Assembly: GCA_035652535.1 (NCBI GenBank) | Contig: DASRDP010000027.1 | Span: 1-45,600 of the forward strand | Direction of reading: 5' to 3' | DNA length: 45,600 nt | Source of the DNA: Chloroflexota bacterium | GTDB taxonomy: Bacteria > Chloroflexota > UBA6077 > SHYK01 | Part shown: positions 35,251 to 42,352 of the stretch, in pieces | Numbering within the stretch: position 1 is the stretch's first letter | How the letters are laid out: the number at the start of each line of letters is the position of its first letter | Notes under the pieces: generated by a model | Seen by the model: only the letters and a program-made list of their open reading frames with translations | Database searches by the model: none | What the model was told of the DNA's origin: nothing | Program-made: the position numbers and the translations under genes

Positions 35251-36324
35251 TCAGTCGGCCAGACACCGATAGAAATGGCCGGCATTGTCGCCCAGAATGC
35301 GCTCGGCTGCCGATTCCTCGAGGCCAGGGATCGCGCGAAGGGCGCTGACCGTGTTCGGCCACTTGGTGTCCCCATGGGGGTAGTCCGATGCGTACAGGAT
35401 GCAGCCGTCGCCGATCCGCGCGACGACGTCGGGCAGGCCCCGCTCGTCAGGCTCGCACGAGAAGAACAGGCGGCCCTGCCGGATGTATTCGCTGGCCGGC
35501 GTGTCCTGCTTGCTGCGCGTCGCGATCTGGTCGTCGAGGCGCTCCGTCCAGTACGGCACCCACCCGCACCCGCCCGCCTCGAAGAAGCCGAAGCGAACGT
35601 GGGGGTATCGCTCCAGCATGTGGCCCTGGAATAGGCTGGTCATCGCGACCATGTAGGAGATGGGAACCGCTACGGTCCGTGACCCGAACCATGTGTCGAA
35701 CAGATCCTGCCAGGGCTGCTCGTAGACGCCGGTCACGCCGTGGATGGCGATGGCGGCCTGGAGGCGGTCGGCCTCTTCGAAGAACGGTTCGAAGTCGCGG
35801 TGATCGAGGAGGCGCGATCCCACGAGTGGCGGTGTCACGGCTCCCACACAGCCCAGCTCGACCACGGCGCGGCGAAGCTCATGCGCCGCCTGGAGCGGAT
35901 CCTGGAGCGCCACGACCGCGACGCGCTTCAGTCGGTCCGGGGCGGCTGCGCATCGCTCGGCGAGGTGATCGTTCCAGGCCCGCGAGATCGCGCTGGCGAC
36001 ATCCGGGTTTTCGATGCCGGGATTGACGAGGATCAAGTCTGGATAGAGCACCTGGATCTGTACGCCTTCCCGGTCCATGTCCGAGAGCCGGCCAGGCACG
36101 TTGTCGACGTAGTAGTCCTGCGCGCCGATCCGGCGCGTTCCAAATCCGCCGGGCGTGCCCTGGCCGAACCCGCCGAGCTTCGGTGCGAGTTTGCCATCGA
36201 TCACCCAGAATTCGCGACCGTCGAGATGAATTGGGCGGGGCTTGCGGTCGGTGGGGATGCCGTCGAGTCGCTCGGCGAAAATCTCATACGGCACGGTTAC
36301 ATGGGCGTCCGCGTCGACGATCAT
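35251..36324 (-). CDS. Amidohydrolase family 2 protein
   Basis: 357 residues beginning MIVDADAHVTVPYEIF. Motifs: DADAH (N-terminal metal site), His in AAIAIHGVTGVYE, Glu in VRFGFFEAGGCGWVPYW, Asp in CILYASDYPHGDTKWP. Also VQIQVLYPDLILVNPG and AISRAWNDHLAERCAAAPDRL. Family known for metal-dependent decarboxylases and hydrolases. Divergent from the binding-lipoprotein gene at 36484, across 159 bp. This repeats the amidohydrolase/binding-protein pairing seen at 31753-34684. Confidence 0.85.
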   Translation of the reverse strand: MIVDADAHVTVPYEIFAERLDGIPTDRKPRPIHLDGREFWVIDGKLAPKLGGFGQGTPGGFGTRRIGAQDYYVDNVPGRLSDMDREGVQIQVLYPDLILVNPGIENPDVASAISRAWNDHLAERCAAAPDRLKRVAVVALQDPLQAAHELRRAVVELGCVGAVTPPLVGSRLLDHRDFEPFFEEADRLQAAIAIHGVTGVYEQPWQDLFDTWFGSRTVAVPISYMVAMTSLFQGHMLERYPHVRFGFFEAGGCGWVPYWTERLDDQIATRSKQDTPASEYIRQGRLFFSCEPDERGLPDVVARIGDGCILYASDYPHGDTKWPNTVSALRAIPGLEESAAERILGDNAGHFYRCLAD

Positions 36325-36483
36325 TGCCCGCGTTCCTCCGATTGTCGGGAGTGGCAGCGTCGGCGCACTCTGTCGCCGCGTCGGCGCTGAGGATGCTTAT
36401 ATCGGGATTGCCTTGCCGATTCAACTCGACTGTGCGAGGATGCCATCGCTTTGCACGCGCATTCGGACTGACGGGAGAGGTTT

Positions 36484-38205
36484 ATGGTTTTTCGAAGGGG
36501 CCTGGGCGCGGTCATCCTGGTCATTGGAAGCCTGGCGGCGTGCGCGGCGCCGCAGCCGCAAGGAGGATCGCCGCGCAGCCAGGACGCGGTCGCAGCCGCC
36601 CCGAAGCACTTGACCGCCGCCATTTTCGGCGAGCCGAGGCATCTCGGCACGAACCGGACCGATCCGGGCGGTGCGCTCGGGAACGTGCCCGGCGGAGAAG
36701 CTGTCGAGGAGCTGCTTCAGGTCGGACTCGTCACGATCAACGACAAAGGCCTTCTCGAGGCGCGGCTCGCGGAAGCGGTGCCGACCTTTGAGAACGGTCT
36801 CTGGTCGTTGCTCCCCGACGGGCGCATGCAGACCACGTGGCGCATCCGCGACGGCGCCCAGTGGCACGATGGTACGCCCGTCACGTCCGACGACCTGATC
36901 TTCACGGCCACGGTCTACCGCGACAAGGAGGTTGTGGAGATCTTTCCCGTCGCCAGCATCGCGTTGATCGAGGACGTTCAGGCGCCAGATCCCAGAACGG
37001 TGACGGTCACCTGGAGCCAACCGTTCATCGAGGCGGACTCTCTGTTTAGCGGCGTGCTCGCGCTTCCGCTGCCGAAGCACCTGCTGGAGGAGGCGTACGC
37101 CGAGGACAAGGCGCACCTCATGGACACGCCGTACTGGACCGACGCCTTCGTCGGAACCGGGGCCTACAAGCTGAAGGCGTGGGCGCCCGGCAGCCACGTC
37201 GGGCTCGAGGCCTTCGATCGCTACATCATGGGCAGGCCCAAGATCGATCAAATCGAAGTCAAATTCATCTACGACGCCAACGCGCTGATTGCGAACGTGG
37301 CCAGCGGGGTCGTCGATCTCACGATGGGACGCGGGCTGGACATCGAGCAATCGCTCTCCGTCAAGGAACAGCGGGCGGACGTCGAGCCGCTCTACGCTCC
37401 GGCCGGTTGGGTGCCGATTTACCCGCAGTTCGTCAATCCGAGCCCGCGCGTCGTCGCGGACGTTCGCCTGCGCCGCGCGCTCCTGCTGGCAATCGACCGC
37501 CAGCAGATCGTCGACTCGGTGACGCACGGGCTGGTCCCAATCGCCCACAGCTTCGTGCATCCCTCGGAGCCGCTGTATCCGGCCATCGAATCGAGCATCG
37601 TGCGGTATGGGTACGATCCGAGGCGCGCGACAGAGCTCATCGACGACATGGGGTATTCGCGGGGCGCCGACGGGATGTATCGCGACGGAGGCGGTCAGCC
37701 GCTATCGGTCGAGCTGTGGACGACCGCCCAGCGGGACCACCATCTGAAGTCGATCTTCCCCGTTGCCGATAACTGGCAGCGGGTCGGCGTCACCGTCGAG
37801 ACGAACGTGGTGCCAATCCAGCGCGTTCCCGATCGAGAGTACCTCTTCAACTTCCCCGCTTTCATTCTCATCGGGCTGGGCAACGGTCTGCGCTCGGCGG
37901 ACGTGAAGCGATATCACAGCAGCTTCGCTGGAACGGCGGAGAACCGGTACCAGGGCGGCAACATGGCGCGCTACATGAATCCGGACCTGGACGCCCTGGT
38001 GGACACGTACACGGTGACGATCCCTGTGACGGAGCGGGGAAAGGTGCTCGCGGAGATCGTGCATCACCAGACGGACCAGGTAACGTACATGGGCCTGTTC
38101 TTCCAGCTTCGACCCGTGATCGCGGCGCAGCGGCTGGTGAACGTGACGCCCGGTCACCAGACGGGCACGCCCGCGTGGAACGCTCACGAGTGGGATCTGC
38201 GGTAG
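36484..38205 (+). CDS. Peptide/solute ABC transporter substrate-binding lipoprotein (SBP_bac_5), paralogue of the 23786-25522 protein
   Basis: 573 residues, signal ending in a perfect lipobox (LAAC in VIGSLAACAAPQ). A GGGAGAGG site precedes the ATG. Motifs: GGALGNVPGGEAVEELLQVGL, TWRIRDGAQWHDGTPVTSDDL, VGTGAYKLKAW, LRRALLLAIDRQQIVDSV, DPRRATELIDDMGY, NPDLDALVDTYT and WNAHEWDLR at the C-terminus. The 23786-25522 protein has a matching segment at each of these points. No transport permease is adjacent. A shared permease elsewhere in the genome, or a sensory role, is possible. Confidence 0.85.
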   Translation: MVFRRGLGAVILVIGSLAACAAPQPQGGSPRSQDAVAAAPKHLTAAIFGEPRHLGTNRTDPGGALGNVPGGEAVEELLQVGLVTINDKGLLEARLAEAVPTFENGLWSLLPDGRMQTTWRIRDGAQWHDGTPVTSDDLIFTATVYRDKEVVEIFPVASIALIEDVQAPDPRTVTVTWSQPFIEADSLFSGVLALPLPKHLLEEAYAEDKAHLMDTPYWTDAFVGTGAYKLKAWAPGSHVGLEAFDRYIMGRPKIDQIEVKFIYDANALIANVASGVVDLTMGRGLDIEQSLSVKEQRADVEPLYAPAGWVPIYPQFVNPSPRVVADVRLRRALLLAIDRQQIVDSVTHGLVPIAHSFVHPSEPLYPAIESSIVRYGYDPRRATELIDDMGYSRGADGMYRDGGGQPLSVELWTTAQRDHHLKSIFPVADNWQRVGVTVETNVVPIQRVPDREYLFNFPAFILIGLGNGLRSADVKRYHSSFAGTAENRYQGGNMARYMNPDLDALVDTYTVTIPVTERGKVLAEIVHHQTDQVTYMGLFFQLRPVIAAQRLVNVTPGHQTGTPAWNAHEWDLR

Positions 38206-38289
38206 GCGAGGACCGATTGACCGTCCGGCGCTGGGATGTCCCGGCCGGGTCTCGCACTCCACGTCCTGATGTGCGGGTGTCGGGCGAGC

Positions 38290-38446
38290 GAGCCAAAGCC
38301 GGAGTTGCAGCCGATGGCGCCGTCCAGAGCCAGAAGACAGCCAGGATGCCGGCGTTGATGCGGCCTCCGAATCGCGTTGGCCGCATCGCGACCGCGAACT
38401 GCCGTGCGCCGAGGAGACAGGCCACGATGTGCATCGGCCAAATCGA
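38290..38446 (-). pseudogene. DUF6064-like membrane protein remnant
   Basis: Minus-strand codons give SIWPMHIVACLLGARQ, RPTRFGGRINAGILAVFWLW, which follows the N-terminal pattern I recall for DUF6064 membrane proteins (a .IWP.QIVAYLLG element, then RPSR....RVIAGILA..WLWTG). A stop lies just upstream in frame, and after WLWT the frame loses similarity, so only about 50 codons of the gene survive. Call by memory of the family pattern. Confidence 0.5.
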
Positions 38447-39478
38447 CGACCCGGAGCCCCCCGATCAGCCGACAGTTCCGTGCAGGCGGTAAGAGTTGGT
38501 CGACCTCCCAGCGTGGATAGGACGGCGGGATGGTTCGCTGAGCGCGCAAAGGTGTTGACGTCGGCCCTGTTTGCACACCGAACAGGAGCACGGGCGACGA
38601 CGATTCGCCAGCGCTCGATGCTGAGCGTCACCCGATGCGCCTCCTCGGACGTAGCCACAGGTGATGCACCGGCGAGCACTCGAGCGAGACTCGGTGCACT
38701 ATCAGCCGTGGGTGAGGTCGGCGGCCGCCATCTGCGCGCACTCGTCGTCGACGATGGCTTTGCCGGCGCTGACCGCTGCGATGAGCAAGGCGGTAGACGC
38801 GTAATCGAGAGGCCGGGGCACGTCCGAGATCGCCTGATGCATTCGAACCATTCCGTCGTCAGCAAACAGTGGGTCTGGTTGGCCGGTAAGTGCCAGGTTG
38901 TGGGGCAGATACTGGGCAGAACCCCCGACATCCATCCCGGCGAGTTGCTGGCACGTCGCGAACCGTTGGTCGGGCGTGGCGAAGAGCCCGGACACTTCTC
39001 GTGGGCCAGAGTTGGTTGGCGCATGAGGACAATGCATGACGGCATTGGGCAGCTAGCGCAGGCCCCTAAATTGCTGGCCCGGGTGTCGGCGCCGGTGAAG
39101 CAGATCAGGGCGGTCGCCCTCTGCAAGCTGACACGTAAGCTGGTACGTACTGCGCTCCGGAGCGACGTCTGAAAGACGCGGAAGTGGCTGACTCAGGGCG
39201 CCCGGATCACGGTCGGGCCTCACTGGCTGACGTGGCTTCAGGACGCGGGGCCAAAAGGTCGCGGAAGGCGATGTCGCCGACGGTCTGCTCGTTCTGGGCG
39301 GCGAGGTTCTGGCCGAGACTTTCATCAGCGGGCGACCCGGGTGATGGCCGAGTTGCGGAAGCACCATGCTGCGGATTGGATTGCCACCCATTCGCCCACA
39401 ATGCGGCACGAACGAGTTGGGCGGTGAACGTAGCGTGAGCCTGCTGGGTGATAGAATGGCCGCTGGCCATAATGCCTT

Positions 39479-39670
39479 GTGCCACAACGTGAAGACACAC
39501 CGTGTGGCATTGAGCTCGCTTCGCCCGACGTCGCGATCTCATTCAATCGCACCGAGGTCTGCTGCCAACGGTGCCGAGCGGGGCGATGCTTCCGAATCTC
39601 CACATCGCTGGAGAGGCTCTCTGTCGGGCTTGATCCGACCGGATCTCTCATCCTGAAAGCACCGGAATGA
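39479..39670 (+). CDS. Possible small Cys-rich protein
   Basis: A 63-codon frame (GTG start) with a compact Cys cluster, CCQRCRAGRC, flanked by ELASPDVAISFNRTEV and LERLSVGLDPTGSLIL, which looks like a small zinc-ribbon protein. No convincing RBS and no recognised family. It lies 77 bp upstream of the histidine kinase gene in the same direction. Could be chance. Confidence 0.3.
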   Translation: MPQREDTPCGIELASPDVAISFNRTEVCCQRCRAGRCFRISTSLERLSVGLDPTGSLILKAPE

Positions 39671-39747
39671 CGAGACAATAATCATGCGGCTTCCTTTCAT
39701 TGTTCGCCTGAATATGCAGTCGGACGGTTGGGAATGGGGGTTGGGGC

Positions 39748-41502
39748 ATGGCGTTGGCGCGGGAAGGAGCCAGCGAACCGTTTGACGCGGACACGCTCAG
39801 TGGGACTGGGGGACGGTGGCCCACGCGGCCCCGATCCGCGAGAGCGATCGGAATCATCACCCTGCTTGCCGCTGCTTACTTTGTAGCAGGCAAGTTGGGG
39901 CTCGCACTGGCCTTCGTGCACCCAAGCGCAACGCCGGTGTGGGCACCCTCAGGAATCGCTCTGGCCGCGACCCTTGTTTTCGGCTATCAGGTATGGCCGA
40001 GTATTGTGGTCGGTGCGTTTCTCGTCAATCAGGTAACGGAGGGGTCGGTCCTGACCTCGGCGTTGATCGCGGTGGGCAACACGCTGGAACCCTTGCTCGG
40101 CGCATACCTGGTGAACCGATTCGCCCGCGGACGCGACGCCCTAGACCGTATCGACGACGTATTTCGGTTCGCTGGCATGGCGGGCGCTCTGAGCCCCCTA
40201 GTGAGCGCCACTGTGGGCGGAATGACCCTCGTAGCCGCAGGTTACGCGCATCCCGCGGATCTCGGTCCGATCTGGTTCACATGGTGGCTGGGCGACGCCG
40301 CCGGCGTTCTAATCGTTGCACCGGTGCTCGTGCTCTGGACCAGGGACCCCCCGCTGTCATGGAAATCACGGCCTCGGTGGGAGGCCATCGCTCTCCTCGT
40401 GCTCTTGGCGATACTGGGCGGGTCGATCTTCGGCCCGCTGCCGCCCACTGCAGCCCCCCCGTATCCTGTCGAGTTCCTCACGCTACCGCCGCTGATCTGG
40501 GCGGCCTTTGCGATTGACCAGCGGAACACAGCCACCGCAGCCGCCTTCCTCTCTGGCATAGCCTTGCTCGGCACCGTGCGCGGCTATGGACCATTCGTGC
40601 GCGTTGATCTGAACGAATCGCTCCTACTCCTGCAAGCGTACATGGGGTGCACGGCGCTCACGAGTATGGCCCTTGCTGCGGCCGTGGCGGAGCGCCAACG
40701 GGCCGCCCAAGCGCTGGTGCGCGTCTCTGCCCAGGCCGTGGCGGCCGAGGAGGAAACACGGCGCGAGATCGCTGAATTGTTGCACGGCCGAGTCCAGAGC
40801 CGGCTGCTGCTGGCGTGGGAGCGCCTCGGGCAAAGCGAGCGGCTCCTGGACACGAGTCCCGCTGAGTCGAGAGCCCTACTGAATCACGCCCGCCAGACCA
40901 TTGATGAGGTCCGCGAGCGGGAAATTCGGAGGGCGAGCTATCGACTCCATCCGCCATTTCTTCGCGAAGGGCTGCGCCCTGCCGTAGACGAGCTGGCAGA
41001 GCTATTCCGCGGCGAGCTCACCGTCACGGTGGAGACGGGGCCGGCGTTCAGCGCCTGGGATACCACGATTCGGAACCACATTCCCGAGTCTCTGCGGCTG
41101 GCATCTTACCGCATCATTGAGGAGGCGCTTGCCAACGCTGTCCGCCATGGACGCGCCTCCTCGGTCCAGATTAGCCTGGATGTCCACCTCGAACGAGATC
41201 TGGCCATCATCGTGCAGGATGATGGGTGCGGGTTTGACCCGACGACGACACGGTATGGGTTGGGGTTGGGCAGCATCGAAGCCCGCGTACACCAAGCGGG
41301 CGGCAGCTGGGATATCAGCAGCGCGCAAGGCACAGGGACCACGGTCCACGTCAGGCTGCCGCTCCATCTCGCGACGGATGCCAGGGGGGTCACGCCCGAG
41401 TTCGGTCTCCCCTTATCAAGGGCCCCGAATCCTGAGACTGTCGGTCCTCGGGCGGCTGGCTTTGGAGCAGGTACGCGAGGGTTGCACGCACCCGGGGATT
41501 GA
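39748..41502 (+). CDS. MASE1-domain sensor histidine kinase (HisKA_3/NarL type)
   Basis: 584 residues. Residues about 33-320 form a MASE1 integral membrane sensor (AAAYFVAGKLGLALAFV, PVWAPSGIALAATLVFGY, WPSIVVGAFLVN, WFTWWLGDAAGVLIVAPVL, WAAFAIDQRN). A coiled region leads to the dimerisation/phospho-acceptor helix EEETRREIAELLHGRVQ (H346), and the HATPase domain has an N-box (EEALANAVRHG, N463) and G-boxes (DDGCGFDP, GLGLGSIEARVHQAGG, GTGTTVHVRLPL). MASE1 ligands are largely unknown. Its likely partner, the response regulator, lies on the opposite strand with overlapping 3' ends. The last about 40 residues (after HLATDAR) are probably dictated by that overlap. Confidence 0.9.
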   Translation: MALAREGASEPFDADTLSGTGGRWPTRPRSARAIGIITLLAAAYFVAGKLGLALAFVHPSATPVWAPSGIALAATLVFGYQVWPSIVVGAFLVNQVTEGSVLTSALIAVGNTLEPLLGAYLVNRFARGRDALDRIDDVFRFAGMAGALSPLVSATVGGMTLVAAGYAHPADLGPIWFTWWLGDAAGVLIVAPVLVLWTRDPPLSWKSRPRWEAIALLVLLAILGGSIFGPLPPTAAPPYPVEFLTLPPLIWAAFAIDQRNTATAAAFLSGIALLGTVRGYGPFVRVDLNESLLLLQAYMGCTALTSMALAAAVAERQRAAQALVRVSAQAVAAEEETRREIAELLHGRVQSRLLLAWERLGQSERLLDTSPAESRALLNHARQTIDEVREREIRRASYRLHPPFLREGLRPAVDELAELFRGELTVTVETGPAFSAWDTTIRNHIPESLRLASYRIIEEALANAVRHGRASSVQISLDVHLERDLAIIVQDDGCGFDPTTTRYGLGLGSIEARVHQAGGSWDISSAQGTGTTVHVRLPLHLATDARGVTPEFGLPLSRAPNPETVGPRAAGFGAGTRGLHAPGD

Positions 41503-42127
41503 GCTCGGTATGGCCATCGGAAAACCCCAGCTCAGCGTAGATCGCGTGCAGTTGGTTTTCGACACTGCTGGGCGCCAGCACCAGGCGATCGGCGATCGAC
41601 GCATTGGTGAACCCCTGAGCCAGGAGGGCAAGGATCTCCCGCTGCCGAGGAGTCAGCCGAGCGAGCGCTGTCGGCGGACGGGGCTCACGGTCGGCCACGA
41701 CGTGGGGATCGAGCACGACCAAGCCCGCGGCAGCGCCCTCAATGGCCCGTCCGAGCGCGGCTACGTCGGTCAGGGACTTCTTCAGAAGATAGCACCACCC
41801 TGCCATAACTTCGGGTGGCAGCGAAGCGATGAATCGTGGCACCCAGAGGTTCGAAAGGAGCACGATGCCCAGACCTGGCACGCTCTCCCGAAGCATCATC
41901 CCGAGCTGAATGCCGCTGAGCCCGCGGCCCAGGTCGATGTCCAGCACGGCCACAAGAGGCCGGACCAGGGGAATCTCATGCAAGGCCGTCTCTGCGTCAG
42001 CGAACACCCCGACGACGGCGAATCCAGGAAGCTGGGCCAGCGCAACTCGGAGTAGGTCCGACATCAAGGGCTCGTCTTCTACTACCGCCAGGGCAATAGT
42101 CCTAGTCGAGCCAGTCTCGACTTCCAT
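41390..42127 (-). CDS. LuxR/NarL-type response regulator
   Basis: 245 residues from ATG 42127 (GGAG six bases upstream; a TTG at 42139 is less likely). Receiver domain: VVEDEP acidic pocket, the phospho-Asp in VAVLDIDLG (D63), and K in YLLKKSL. The C-terminal LuxR-type helix-turn-helix is LTPRQREILALLAQGFTNASIADRLVLAPSSVENQL. Probably phosphorylated by the convergent MASE1 kinase. Its stop lies 113 bp inside the kinase gene. The C-terminal 20 or so residues beyond the DNA-binding domain are hydrophilic. Targets unknown; the divergent beta-helix gene at 42353 is a candidate. Confidence 0.9.
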   Translation of the reverse strand: MEVETGSTRTIALAVVEDEPLMSDLLRVALAQLPGFAVVGVFADAETALHEIPLVRPLVAVLDIDLGRGLSGIQLGMMLRESVPGLGIVLLSNLWVPRFIASLPPEVMAGWCYLLKKSLTDVAALGRAIEGAAAGLVVLDPHVVADREPRPPTALARLTPRQREILALLAQGFTNASIADRLVLAPSSVENQLHAIYAELGFSDGHTELNPRVRATLAYLLQSQPPEDRQSQDSGPLIRGDRTRA

Positions 42128-42352
42128 TTCCCACTCCAATGCCCAGATTCACCTCGCCTTCATTATTGGAGTGGAGACCCTCTGAGCGCCACCAAGGAAA
42201 CCTCCTGCTATTTCCGCTTCCAGGAATGGGGTGGTAGCGCCCTACCCCGTCCCCGCCCCACCTCGTAGAAACCTATGGCGACTCCTTCGCGCGGTGACGG
42301 CGGACGACACCGCGAGCGCGAAGAAGACTGACCCCCACAAGGAGCGCGCGAG

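Larger units (their letters stand above)
38206..39747. other. 1.5-kb gene-poor, apparently decayed region
   Basis: No intact, confidently recognisable gene. The region holds a DUF6064-like remnant on the minus strand (38290-38446) and a weak Cys-rich small frame on the plus strand (39479-39670). A minus-strand frame spanning 39487-38702 is interrupted by a TAG at 39053-39055; its lower part (QYLPHNLALTGQPDPLFADDG) looks protein-like but was not recognised. No transposase motif, tRNA or convincing terminator was found. Confidence 0.5.

Noticed and set aside
38429-39172. A 247-codon plus-strand frame in the decayed region
   Set aside because: Arg-rich, no recognisable domain and no good RBS. 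The minus strand is equally open, so no direction is favoured.
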